In this document: in pieces, positions 1-6,339 of the stretch | Layout of the letters: every line of letters begins with the position of its first letter | Position numbering within the stretch: the stretch's first letter is position 1 | Origin: Firmicutes bacterium UBA6811 | GTDB taxonomy: Bacteria; Bacillota; SHA-98; UBA4971 | DNA length: 10,944 bases | Assembly: GCA_002452295.1 (NCBI GenBank) | Contig: DKEX01000135.1 | Span: 18,483 to 29,426 of the forward strand | Direction of reading: 5' to 3' | Program-made: the position numbers and the translations under genes | The notes under the pieces: generated by a model | Told to the model about the DNA's origin: nothing | Databases searched by the model: none | Seen by the model: only the letters and a program-made list of their open reading frames with translations

Positions 1-188
1 AGCGCCCGGTACACGGTGGCAAGGCCGATGTCCGGGCACTCCTCCTTCGTGCGGCGGTATATCTCGTCGGCGCTCAGGTGCAGGTCCTCGTGCTTCACGA
101 GGACGCGCAGGATGGCCTCCCGTTGCGGGGTCAGGCGCAGGTCTTTCTCTGCGAGAAGCTCCTTTATCTCCGAGAGCTGCCTGGGCAC
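1..188 (-). CDS. Fur-family metalloregulator, N-terminal part (cut by window edge)
   Basis: The 62 visible residues are the winged-helix DNA-binding half of a Fur/PerR/Zur-type repressor. LTPQR is at residues 19-23, HLSADEIYRR follows at about 37-46, and the recognition helix DIGLATVYR is at 53-61. The family represses genes in response to a metal (iron, zinc, manganese) or peroxide. The C-terminal metal-sensing and dimerisation domain lies outside the window, so the effector cannot be assigned. The start is GTG, chosen because GGGAGGTGAG sits about 6 nt upstream and the protein begins at the usual distance before the LTPQR motif. The gene starts 18 nt after the speE stop on the same strand, with no promoter visible between them, so it is probably co-transcribed with speE. 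The family call is firm; the subtype is unknown. Confidence 0.9.
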   Translation of the reverse strand, partial: MPRQLSEIKELLAEKDLRLTPQREAILRVLVKHEDLHLSADEIYRRTKEECPDIGLATVYRA

Positions 189-206
189 CGCCTCACCTCC
201 CGACCG

Positions 207-1031
207 CTACGGGCGCACAAGCTCCTCGACAAACCTCGGCAGCACGAACGCAGCCCTGTGAACCTCCGGCGTGTAGTATCGCGTGTCCAGGCCCGGGCCG
301 CGCGCGTCCCGCACCGGGTCGTGCTTCTTCGATGCCAGGGCGAAACTCCACAGCCCGCCAGGGTAGGTCGGCACCACGGCCAGGTAGAGCCGCACGATGG
401 GAAAGATCCGCCGCAGGTCGCGCACGACCCGCGATATCAGCTCTCCGTGAAAGAACGGCGACTCCATCTGCGCACAGAACACCCCGTCTGCGGTGAGCGA
501 TTCGAGGGAAGCACGGTAAAAGTCCTCCGAGAAGAGCACTGCTCCGGGGCCGATGGGGTCGGTGGAATCGCAGATGATGACGTCGTACTCGCCGGGATGG
601 GACCTGACGTGGGCCGCGCCATCGCCCACCATCACGCGGCATCGAGCGTCCTCGATGGAACCCGAGAGGCGCGGAAGGTGCCGGCGGCTCGCCTCGATGA
701 CACCCTCGTCTATCTCGGCCAGCACGGCGGCGTCCACCGAGCCGTGCTTGAGCACCTCGCGGATGGTGCCGCCGTCGCCGCCGCCGATCACGAGGACCTT
801 CCGGGGCGACGGGTGCGTGCACATGGGCACGTGAGCGATCATCTCGTGATATACGAACTCGTCCAGGTCCGTCGTCATGATACAGCCGTCGAGGACGAGC
901 ACCCTGCCGTTGTCAACGGTGTCGAGCACCGCAAGGTCCTGGTAGCCAGTCTTCTCCCGGTGAATGGTCCGGGTTACCCGTAGCGACAGCGCCACGCCCG
1001 CGGTCTGCCTCTCCGTGAACCAGAGATCCAA
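207..1031 (-). CDS. speE: Spermidine synthase (polyamine aminopropyltransferase)
   Basis: A cytosolic enzyme that transfers the aminopropyl group of decarboxylated S-adenosylmethionine to putrescine or a related amine. The protein has 274 residues, normal for the family. The small N-terminal beta domain contains the YQ pair at residues 30-31. The Rossmann methyltransferase-like core follows, with VIGGGDGG (81-88, cofactor loop), acidic E106 in LAEIDEG, GDGA (136-139), and the catalytic DSTDP (155-159), whose two aspartates bind the amine and act as base. YPGGLWSF (223-230) is also typical. The start is TTG, supported by GGAGG 7 nt upstream and by the natural beginning of the fold. A near-perfect promoter lies about 40 nt upstream. 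The next gene downstream is a Fur-family regulator. Amine specificity (putrescine, agmatine or longer amines) cannot be read from the sequence. Confidence 0.95.
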   Translation of the reverse strand: MDLWFTERQTAGVALSLRVTRTIHREKTGYQDLAVLDTVDNGRVLVLDGCIMTTDLDEFVYHEMIAHVPMCTHPSPRKVLVIGGGDGGTIREVLKHGSVDAAVLAEIDEGVIEASRRHLPRLSGSIEDARCRVMVGDGAAHVRSHPGEYDVIICDSTDPIGPGAVLFSEDFYRASLESLTADGVFCAQMESPFFHGELISRVVRDLRRIFPIVRLYLAVVPTYPGGLWSFALASKKHDPVRDARGPGLDTRYYTPEVHRAAFVLPRFVEELVRP

Positions 1032-1072
1032 CTCCCCGCCTCCCCCGTCAACCTGGGGTTTCCTGCGCCGCT

Positions 1073-1101
1073 ATTATATTCCGGGCCAGGAGGCATGTCA
1101 A
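1073..1101 (-). promoter_or_regulatory. Consensus SigA/sigma-70 promoter for speE
   Basis: Read on the minus strand, TTGACA (1101-1096) is followed by a 17-nt spacer and TATAAT (1078-1073). Both hexamers match the housekeeping consensus at all six positions with the optimal spacing. Transcription would begin near 1066, leaving a leader of roughly 35 nt before the TTG start of speE. No operator-like palindrome overlaps the hexamers. Confidence 0.88.
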
Positions 1102-1176
1102 CGACGAAGACCTGCGCGCGCAGCGCACTGAGGCCGGTTGTGGGTTGTGGACGCAGTCGGTCGCCCTGACGCGCAA

Positions 1177-1197
1177 CCGGGCGCAGGTCGCGCCCGG
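1177..1197 (-). terminator. GC-rich hairpin after the DUF1540 gene, possible terminator without U-tract
   Basis: CCGGGCGC and GCGCCCGG form a perfect 8-bp stem around a 5-nt loop. It lies about 57 nt past the stop of the DUF1540 gene and upstream of the speE promoter, where a terminator would be expected. No T-run follows on the minus strand, so intrinsic termination is uncertain. Confidence 0.35.
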
Positions 1198-1253
1198 CTG
1201 CGGGGACAGAATGTGCCACGTGTGCCGAGAGGAGGACGAGACGACCAGCGGTA

Positions 1254-1514
1254 TCACCTGCCGTACCCTGCAGGTTTGGGCTTGAACGTCTTGCACATGG
1301 TGTGCTCGGAGGTCCTCGCTGCAAAGCCAGCGCCGCCGGCACCGGCGGCGCCGCGCTCCCCAATCCGGCCGACCTCCATGTCGGCTCCCCTTGCCGCACC
1401 GCGCCGGCCCGCGTTCCTGTTCACCTCGATGGCGTCAGCCTCGCAGACATCGCCGGAGCCCCAGTAGGCGCACTCGTTTACCGTGCACTTCACTCCCGTT
1501 ATCCTGCCCATCAT
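1254..1514 (-). CDS. Small DUF1540 cysteine-rich protein
   Basis: An 86-residue protein. The N-terminal segment has the DUF1540 pattern: VKCTVNECAYW with C10 and C15, then C24 in DVCEADAIEV, and a C-terminal C74 in HTMCKTF. The four cysteines probably bind one metal ion, which is inference from the spacing. Between the third and fourth cysteines is a Gly/Ala/Arg-rich stretch (about 34-66) that looks flexible and longer than usual for these small domains. The function of DUF1540 is not established; such proteins are common in Bacillota. The start is the first ATG of an ATG-ATG pair, chosen because a full GGAGGTGAT Shine-Dalgarno (1527-1519) precedes it. The frame stays open further upstream, but that part looks like noise. 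No close partner gene is on the same strand. Confidence 0.82.
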   Translation of the reverse strand: MMGRITGVKCTVNECAYWGSGDVCEADAIEVNRNAGRRGAARGADMEVGRIGERGAAGAGGAGFAARTSEHTMCKTFKPKPAGYGR

Positions 1515-1843
1515 CCTCATCACCTCCATCAAAAGGGTGCCACGGAGGCAGGATTTTATGCCTTGCGGAACACGGAGAGGGCGTCGTGCAAGGGGGACGC
1601 CGCGAGGCCCGGCAAGTGGCCAGCCGCGGCGAAGAACCAGCATCACGGGCAGAGGCACACTGTGTTTGCGGCTGCTGAATACACCTGGGACTGCGGAAAA
1701 TACTATGGGTAGGGCCTGGACGGGCGCATCGCCGCCTTCCCGGGCGACACCCGGGAGGCGCCGGGGGACAGGTATCAGGTCACCGGTGACAGGCGACAGC
1801 GAGAAGAGCCTCGCACCATCTCAAGCAGGAGGCACCATGTGGC
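1515..1843. other. Divergent intergenic region between the DUF1540 and AbrB-like genes
   Basis: This stretch of 329 nt holds no convincing gene. On the minus strand CATAAAAT (1560-1553) sits about 40 nt before the DUF1540 start and could be a -10 element, but nothing at the -35 position matches TTGACA; the pattern also resembles CATANNNT elements of mother-cell sporulation sigma factors, which is speculative. Toward the AbrB-like gene there is a 12-bp perfect palindrome at 1779-1790 and no clear promoter. Confidence 0.5.
1779..1790. promoter_or_regulatory. Perfect 12-bp palindrome upstream of the AbrB-like gene
   Basis: GTCACCGGTGAC is a perfect inverted repeat with no spacer, ending 53 nt before the GTG start of the AbrB-like gene. 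A palindrome here could be a repressor site, possibly for the protein itself. No matching second copy was seen in the window. Confidence 0.3.
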
Positions 1844-2047
1844 GTGGCGGAGTACATCCTCGAGATCGACAAAAGAGGCCGAATCACGCTGCCCTCGGAC
1901 CTGCTTGGCCAGCACAGGCTGGCGGCAGGGGACAAGCTCGTCGTAAGATCACGCCACGGGAGGATCGAGGCCCAGAAGCTGGCCATGACCCACCTGGAGC
2001 AGGCGCAGATAGCCCACAAGCCGGTAGAGAGGCGTATCCTTCAGTAA
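1844..2047 (+). CDS. AbrB/SpoVT/MazE-type swapped-hairpin DNA-binding protein
   Basis: A 67-residue protein with the AbrB fold signature at its N-terminus: EIDKRGRITLPSDL (7-20), then L-AAGDKLVV (26-34) and a last strand around RIEAQ (40-44). In this family the domain dimerises into a swapped-hairpin barrel that binds DNA. It occurs in transition-state regulators, in sporulation regulators such as SpoVT and in antitoxins such as MazE. The short tail (45-67) is probably helical and could hold a partner. No toxin gene lies next to it on the same strand, so I lean toward a stand-alone regulator. The GTG start is the only in-frame choice and has AGGAGG 11 nt upstream, a little far. Its stop codon overlaps the end of the convergent YjjX-type gene. 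Confidence 0.8.
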   Translation: MAEYILEIDKRGRITLPSDLLGQHRLAAGDKLVVRSRHGRIEAQKLAMTHLEQAQIAHKPVERRILQ

Positions 2048-2712
2048 CTGGCGCCGGCGGCCGAGCCTGTGGTCGGGCTTGCGGACCCCGGCGGACCGCT
2101 CGCCCGCCCACCGCTGGCGGCATCCCTCTTGCGCCCGCGTTCTTCGGAGTAGTGCTCCGGCCGAAGCAGCTTCACAAGGGCGCAGATTATCGTGTGCTCC
2201 CACGACTTCTCGCGAGGAAGCAGGCCGCACGTGAAGTACCCGCTGGCTCCCTGTTTCTGCTTGGAGTTGTGGACTCCCGTGACATCGTCCATGACCGGCC
2301 CGAGCTCCCGCCCGGCGGCCACCTCGCGCGCAACGGCCGGAGGCAGGGGCATCGAAGCGCCGTGAGCAACTGACAGGGTTCCGTCGCGGGCGGCGATGGC
2401 ACACCACCCGATGAGATGGGCCTCGCGCCCGCCACACTCACCCCTGCCCCCGCCCTTACCATCGCCCCCGCCCTCGAACGCGACGCCGCCTTCGAGACCC
2501 ACCGCCACGTCGGCGTCGGTGGTCGCCAGCACGTGCTCTGCTCGGGCCACGGCGCACCTGCGGGTCTCGTCATCACCCAGCGGCTGGTCGGGCAGGCCGA
2601 GATCGACGTCCATTCCTTCAACCGTGATGTCCCCGCCGCGAAAGGCCCGGGCGAACACGCTTCGTACCGCCCGCACCTTCACGGGGTTCGTTGAGCCGAC
2701 CATCACCTTCAC
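2041..2712 (-). CDS. yjjX: Inosine/xanthosine triphosphatase, YjjX/DUF84 family
   Basis: A house-cleaning cytosolic pyrophosphatase/phosphatase that removes non-canonical purine nucleotides (ITP, XTP). Family signatures, numbered from the GTG start: GSTNPVK (6-12) at the very N-terminus, DQPLGDDET (42-50), VGLEGG (71-76) with the conserved glutamate, GRELG (134-138), MDD (141-143), and LLPREKSWEHTIICAL (164-179). The start is GTG at 2712, because GGAGGGGA lies 9 nt upstream and the fold begins at once. An in-frame ATG at 2748 would add 12 residues with no good ribosome site. Two oddities: a glycine-rich insert at 81-96 between the EGG motif and the next strand, and a low-complexity tail after about residue 186. 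The gene converges with the AbrB-like gene, sharing 7 nt. It lies downstream of anmK but is separated by about 220 nt with hairpins. Confidence 0.85.
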   Translation of the reverse strand: MKVMVGSTNPVKVRAVRSVFARAFRGGDITVEGMDVDLGLPDQPLGDDETRRCAVARAEHVLATTDADVAVGLEGGVAFEGGGDGKGGGRGECGGREAHLIGWCAIAARDGTLSVAHGASMPLPPAVAREVAAGRELGPVMDDVTGVHNSKQKQGASGYFTCGLLPREKSWEHTIICALVKLLRPEHYSEERGRKRDAASGGRASGPPGSASPTTGSAAGASY

Positions 2713-2825
2713 CTGGCTCTTCCCCTCCGCATACTCATCGCGTGCCATCCCATCCCGTGTTGTGACGTCCCGTCCTGTCTTGCCCTATTTCGTCCGGCGC
2801 GGGTCGCGCGGGTCGATCACTAAGT

Positions 2826-2848
2826 ATGGCGCCATGAGTTTGCGCCAT
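2826..2848. promoter_or_regulatory. ATGGCGCCAT palindrome plus an inverted half-site
   Basis: ATGGCGCCAT (2826-2835) is a perfect 10-bp palindrome. After 6 nt a further GCGCCAT (2842-2848) repeats half of it, so ATGGCGC occurs twice on the minus strand, 16 nt apart. The element lies in the upstream region of the YjjX-type gene and could be an operator. No clear -35/-10 pair was found around it. Confidence 0.28.
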
Positions 2849-2898
2849 CTTCCCTGACGGTATTGGGGTTGCCGGTGCTTGTTAGGGCGGGGCGCCTG

Positions 2899-2927
2899 GA
2901 ATTTGGCTAGTCTTGAGCGCCAAATTC
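2899..2927 (-). terminator. Hairpin just after anmK, candidate terminator
   Basis: GAATTTGGC and GCCAAATTC form a perfect 9-bp stem with an 11-nt loop, starting 9 nt after the anmK stop. The position suits a transcription end for the nagZ-anmK cluster. There is no T-run after the stem in either direction, so it may only stabilise RNA or act with a protein factor. Confidence 0.4.
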
Positions 2928-2936
2928 GAACGCATC

Positions 2937-4331
2937 TCACCGCACGCGCCGTCGCCAGAGTGCAACACCTGCAACCCTGGATAGGTTTTCCGGCGGCTGC
3001 CGGGTCATTTCTACACCCTCACTTACCCGGCGGCACCCGGCAGCGTCTCTTGCGGCCCGGCTGCAAAGCCCTGGGACGATCTTCCCCAGGACCACGCGCC
3101 GCCCGGCGCCGGTCGCCGCCGGCACGTTGGCAGGACGCCCCGCTACGGCCTCGCTCGCGAGGATCGCGAAGGCGATGGCCTCCTTGGCGTCGCTGGAGAT
3201 GCCGAAGTCCTCGTGGGTGAGGACTGCGACGCCCGGAAGGCTCTCGCGCAGCATCGCAAGGAGCGTCGGGTTATATGCCCCGCCCCCGCCCACCACGACC
3301 TCGTCGACATGCCCCCCACACCTCGGGACGACCCATTTCCTGTAGCTTTCAGTAATGGACCTGGCCGTGAGCGCCGTCGCCGTGGCGACCACGCCCTCAC
3401 AGGGGATGCCGAGGGCCGACGCTCTCGCCATCATCTCCTGCGCATACTGGAGGCCGAACTCCTCGCGCCCGGTGGTCTTCGGCGGCTCCTTTGCCAAGAA
3501 CGGGTGGGAAAGCGCCCAGGTGAGAAGGTCGTCCCTCACCCTGCCCGCCGCCGCCAGCCGGCCGTCCTCGTCGAAAGCGCTCCGCCCGCACGTGGCGACG
3601 GACACGACCCCGTCGATGACCATGTTCCCGGGGCCTGTATCGAACGCGAACACGTCGGCCAGGGTGCACCCGGCCGGAAGCGCAGTGAGGTTGGCGATGC
3701 CGCCGATGTTCTGAATGATCCTGGTGCGGCGCGCGTCCCGAAACAGGATATAGTCCGCGTAGGGCACGAGCGGCGCCCCCTGGCCCCCGGCGGCCACGTC
3801 GCGCACGCGGAAGTCCGCGACAGTGGTGACGCCGGTGCGCTCGGCGATGACCGAGGGCTCGCCTATCTGCAGGGTGGAGGCGGTCCGCACGCCGCAGCAC
3901 GTCTCGGGCTCGGGAACATGGTACACGGTCTGGCCGTGAGAGCCGATGAGATCCACCTCTTCGGGACCAGTGCCCGCCGCGCGGATGACCTCGAGGGCTG
4001 CGGCGGCGAAAACCTCCCCGAGCACGAAGTTCATGCGGCAGACCTCGTCGATGCTGGACGTCTCGGGCCGCATGAGGGCGAGCAAACGTGCGCGGAGGTC
4101 CGGAGGATAAGGTATCCTTCTGAACACGACGTTGCCGAGGCTGATAGGCGGCGGTTCGTAGGCATCCGGCGCCTGCTCCGCGGCCTCCGACCGTTCAATT
4201 GCCCCGGCAGCCCCGACCTCTTCAGCTCCAGCCTCGTCAATCCCAGCCTCGTCAGTTCCGCGGATCTCTACCAGTGCCGCGTCCACGCCGTCCGCTGACG
4301 TGCCCGACATGAGGCCCACGACCCTCAGCAC
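2937..4331 (-). CDS. anmK: Anhydro-N-acetylmuramic acid kinase
   Basis: A cytosolic kinase that opens 1,6-anhydro-MurNAc and phosphorylates it to MurNAc-6-phosphate in cell-wall recycling. Motifs: VVGLMSGTSADGVDAAL (4-20) at the N-terminus, GSHGQT (130-135), VADFRVRD (171-178) with the probable catalytic D173, NIGGIAN (208-214), FDTGPGN (230-236), VVGGGGAYN (346-354) and GISSDAKEAIAFA (377-389). The start is GTG at 4331, overlapping the stop of the serine hydrolase gene in GTGCTGA, with GGTGAG 6 nt upstream; this suggests translational coupling. At 464 residues it is longer than the roughly 370-390 usual for the family. The excess is an acidic insert near 25-60 that includes a pentapeptide repeat, and about 43 residues after the conserved end VVLGKIVPG. 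The family call is secure; the role of the extras is unknown. Confidence 0.93.
   Translation of the reverse strand: MLRVVGLMSGTSADGVDAALVEIRGTDEAGIDEAGAEEVGAAGAIERSEAAEQAPDAYEPPPISLGNVVFRRIPYPPDLRARLLALMRPETSSIDEVCRMNFVLGEVFAAAALEVIRAAGTGPEEVDLIGSHGQTVYHVPEPETCCGVRTASTLQIGEPSVIAERTGVTTVADFRVRDVAAGGQGAPLVPYADYILFRDARRTRIIQNIGGIANLTALPAGCTLADVFAFDTGPGNMVIDGVVSVATCGRSAFDEDGRLAAAGRVRDDLLTWALSHPFLAKEPPKTTGREEFGLQYAQEMMARASALGIPCEGVVATATALTARSITESYRKWVVPRCGGHVDEVVVGGGGAYNPTLLAMLRESLPGVAVLTHEDFGISSDAKEAIAFAILASEAVAGRPANVPAATGAGRRVVLGKIVPGLCSRAARDAAGCRRVSEGVEMTRQPPENLSRVAGVALWRRRVR
4212..4256 (-). repeat. Three 15-nt tandem units inside anmK
   Basis: Three in-frame 15-nt units encode the pentapeptides TDEAG, IDEAG and AEEVG (anmK residues 26-40). 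The first two differ at two of 15 bases over the shared part and the third is more diverged. This looks like slippage expansion in a surface loop. Confidence 0.65.
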
Positions 4332-5389
4332 AGCAAGCTCACCACCACGTTGTGGAACCTCGGCCGAAGCCTTATGTGAGATTCGTTGTCGCGGCCGAAG
4401 TGCACCCTGTTCGTGAGGAGGACGGCGAAGATGTCGAGTTCGGGGTCGATCCAGATGGATGTTCCGGTGAACCCCGTGTGTCCGAAGGCCCTCGGCGACA
4501 TTAGATCGCCCGCGGACGAGACCACCCCGTCGCCCCGGACGGCCCAGCCCAGGCCCCTGCACTCACCGAGGCGCGCCCCGGTGTGGTCGCGCGTCATGGC
4601 CCGCACCGTCGCAAGCGACAGCACGCGCACCCCGCCAAGGGAGCCTTCCCCGAGGAGCATCTGGCAGAACACGGCGAGGTCGCGCGCGGTGGAGAAGAGC
4701 CCCGCGTTGCCGCTCACCCCGCCCATGGCGAAGGCGTTCTCGTCGTGGACCTCCCCGACGAGGACTCGGCCTCGCCACTTGCAGTTCTCCGTGGCCGCAG
4801 CCCGGCCCCTTGCGGCTTCGGGCGGGTTGAAACACGTATCGGCCATCCCCAGCGGGGCGAACACCTCGTCCGCCAGGAGCGCGTCCATGGGGCGCCCCGC
4901 GACCCGGCCCACTACCTCGCCGAGGGTGATGAAGCCCAGGCAGCTGTACACCACCTTGCTCCCGGGCTCGTGTTCCAGGGGCATCTTCGAGATCCCTGCG
5001 ATCATGTCCTGGGGGGAAGACGCGCGCAGGTAGAGGTCAGCCCAGGCAGGAAGCCCCGATGTGTGCGTGAGGAGGTGGCGGATGGTGACGTTCTCCTTGC
5101 CCGACTCCGCAAACCCGGGGATGAACTCCCCCACCGGGTCGTCCAGCCTCATCATTCCCCTCTCGATGAGCAGCATGGTCGCGGTCGCCGTGGCCACGCA
5201 CTTAGTGACCGAGGCGAGGTCGAACAGGGTATCGGGCCGCATGGGCCTCTTTTCCGGGTGGACCATGGCGAACCCGCAGGCACCCGACCCCACAATGCCG
5301 CTTCCGGTCCCGAAGGCCCACGCCGCCCCGGGGATCCCGCCCGAAGCGACAGCCTCTTCCAGCAGGTCCTCCACGCGCTGCTCCCTCAC
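4325..5389 (-). CDS. Beta-lactamase-fold serine hydrolase, AmiE-like amidase candidate
   Basis: A 354-residue class C beta-lactamase/esterase-type serine hydrolase. The nucleophile motif is S60-V-T-K63 (LASVTKC). The second motif is Y148-S-C, in place of Y-x-N. HTGFTGT (304-310) stands where KTG would be. HLLTHTSGLP (105-114) and GNAGLFSTARDLA (227-239) are typical of the family. The context of nagZ, a GntR-UTRA regulator and anmK resembles the B. subtilis muropeptide-rescue genes, where AmiE of this fold removes the peptide from MurNAc after NagZ has acted. That role is inferred here. No signal peptide is evident, which would place it in the cytosol, unlike secreted AmiE. The start is GTG with AGGGGAG 10 nt upstream; GTG at 5374 is an alternative. 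The 80-nt gap from the gntR stop holds a GTTCAGG tandem pair. It could instead be an esterase or peptidase. Confidence 0.85.
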   Translation of the reverse strand: MREQRVEDLLEEAVASGGIPGAAWAFGTGSGIVGSGACGFAMVHPEKRPMRPDTLFDLASVTKCVATATATMLLIERGMMRLDDPVGEFIPGFAESGKENVTIRHLLTHTSGLPAWADLYLRASSPQDMIAGISKMPLEHEPGSKVVYSCLGFITLGEVVGRVAGRPMDALLADEVFAPLGMADTCFNPPEAARGRAAATENCKWRGRVLVGEVHDENAFAMGGVSGNAGLFSTARDLAVFCQMLLGEGSLGGVRVLSLATVRAMTRDHTGARLGECRGLGWAVRGDGVVSSAGDLMSPRAFGHTGFTGTSIWIDPELDIFAVLLTNRVHFGRDNESHIRLRPRFHNVVVSLLC

Positions 5390-5469
5390 GCCACAACCAC
5401 TCCCCTGAACCCTGAACGTGAACACCAGACAGGACGCTCCGGCGCCTCCCGCTCCCTCGATCTCGCGCC

Positions 5470-6213
5470 TCAGTGCCTCACCAGGTCCACGTAGAATTTG
5501 TACCTGTCGCCGCGGTACACGGCCTTCGCAAACTCCACCGGCTCGCCCGATGTCGTGAAGGTGACCCGCTCGATGAGGAGCAATGGGCTGCCCTGCTCCA
5601 CCCCGAGAAGGCTGGCCTCGTATTCGTTGGCGAGAACGGGCTCGATGGTCTGGCGGGCCGTGGCAAGCCTGACCCCGAACCTCGTCTCGAGCAGCACATA
5701 CAGCGACTGCGCGTTGAGATCCTCGTTCGCCAGGGACGGCGCGACCTCGTGCGGAACATGCGAGGTCTCGAGCGCCATGGGCTCGCCGTTGGCGAGGCGC
5801 AGGCGCTCGATGCGGATGACGCGCCTGTCGACGCCCAGCTTGAGGACGCTCGCCATCTTTTTCGTCGCTTGAATGCATCGCACATCGAGGACGCGGGCGC
5901 CAGGGACCAGGCCGCGGCGGGTCATGTCCTCGGTGAAGCTGGTGAGGTTCACCATGCCCTGCTCTATCTTGGGCTCGGCGACGAACGTGCCCTTACCTTG
6001 CTTGCGATAGAGAAGGCCCATGCGCACGAGCTCGGTGATGCCCTGCCTCACCGTCATCCGGCTGATGCCGTATTCCTCCGCGATCTCGCGCTCAGAAGGC
6101 AGGCGGTCGCCCGGCTTGAGCTCCTCGTTCTCGATCTTGTCCTGGATCATGCGTCTGAGTTGATGGTACAGGGGGATCATACCTCTCTCGTCATGCCTCG
6201 TCATGGCGCCCAT
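5470..6213 (-). CDS. GntR-family regulator with UTRA domain (HutC/NagR type)
   Basis: A 247-residue transcription regulator. The N-terminal winged helix spans about 13-79: IPLYHQLRRMIQDKIENEEL, then PSEREIAEEYGISRMTVR and the wing GKGTFVA (73-79). The UTRA effector domain follows at about 90-243, with LTSFTEDM (90-97) and a C-terminal KFYVDLVR. In this HutC subfamily, members such as NagR/DasR/YvoA bind amino-sugar phosphates and release DNA. Between nagZ and the amidase-like gene, the likely signal is a GlcNAc- or MurNAc-derived phosphate, by inference. The start is ATG, with GGGAG about 11 nt upstream; M4 and M12 are less likely alternatives. A palindrome at 8532-8547 fits the subfamily operator core and is its best candidate target. 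Subfamily confident, ligand not. Confidence 0.93.
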   Translation of the reverse strand: MGAMTRHDERGMIPLYHQLRRMIQDKIENEELKPGDRLPSEREIAEEYGISRMTVRQGITELVRMGLLYRKQGKGTFVAEPKIEQGMVNLTSFTEDMTRRGLVPGARVLDVRCIQATKKMASVLKLGVDRRVIRIERLRLANGEPMALETSHVPHEVAPSLANEDLNAQSLYVLLETRFGVRLATARQTIEPVLANEYEASLLGVEQGSPLLLIERVTFTTSGEPVEFAKAVYRGDRYKFYVDLVRH

Positions 6214-6240
6214 TCACGTCATCACTCCCGGCTCGTCATG
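6187..6240. repeat. Three CATGACGAG copies around the gntR start
   Basis: On the minus strand CATGACGAG occurs at 6240-6232, 6205-6197 and 6195-6187; the last two are 10 nt apart, inside the first codons of gntR. Helix-turn spacing next to a regulator start could be an autoregulatory site or simple slippage. Confidence 0.4.
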
Positions 6241-6260
6241 CTGCGCCGCCCACATCGTGC

Positions 6261-6288
6261 TGCATCCTCCGTGATGCATCCTGCGTCA
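6261..6288. repeat. 14-nt tandem repeat, two units
   Basis: TGCATCCTCCGTGA (6261-6274) is followed immediately by TGCATCCTGCGTCA (6275-6288), with 12 of 14 bases identical. It lies about 50-75 nt upstream of the gntR start. Confidence 0.7.
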
Positions 6289-6339
6289 CGCGCCCTGCCG
6301 TCTCTGAGCGAAGGTTCGTTAGCCCGTCGTTTTCCAGGG

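Noticed and set aside
78..983. A 301-codon plus-strand open frame across speE
   Set aside because: It is the complement of the spermidine synthase gene, whose motifs are clear; long antisense frames are usual in high-GC coding DNA.
1303..1712. Plus-strand frames across the DUF1540 gene and its upstream region
   Set aside because: They lack a ribosome site and any motif, while the minus strand has a full GGAGGTGAT and the DUF1540 cysteines.
1844..2047. A toxin-antitoxin module built on the AbrB/MazE-like protein
   Set aside because: There is no adjacent same-strand toxin gene; the neighbour is a convergent nucleotide-pool enzyme.
3213..4298. A 361-codon plus-strand open frame across anmK
   Set aside because: It mirrors the anmK codons and has no family motif.
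4332..4562. Upstream extension of the anmK frame to 4562
   Set aside because: The conserved N-terminus begins right after GTG 4331, which has a ribosome site; the extension lies inside the serine hydrolase gene in another frame.
5390..5878. Upstream extension of the serine hydrolase frame into gntR
   Set aside because: It overlaps the GntR UTRA domain in another frame and adds no recognisable sequence.
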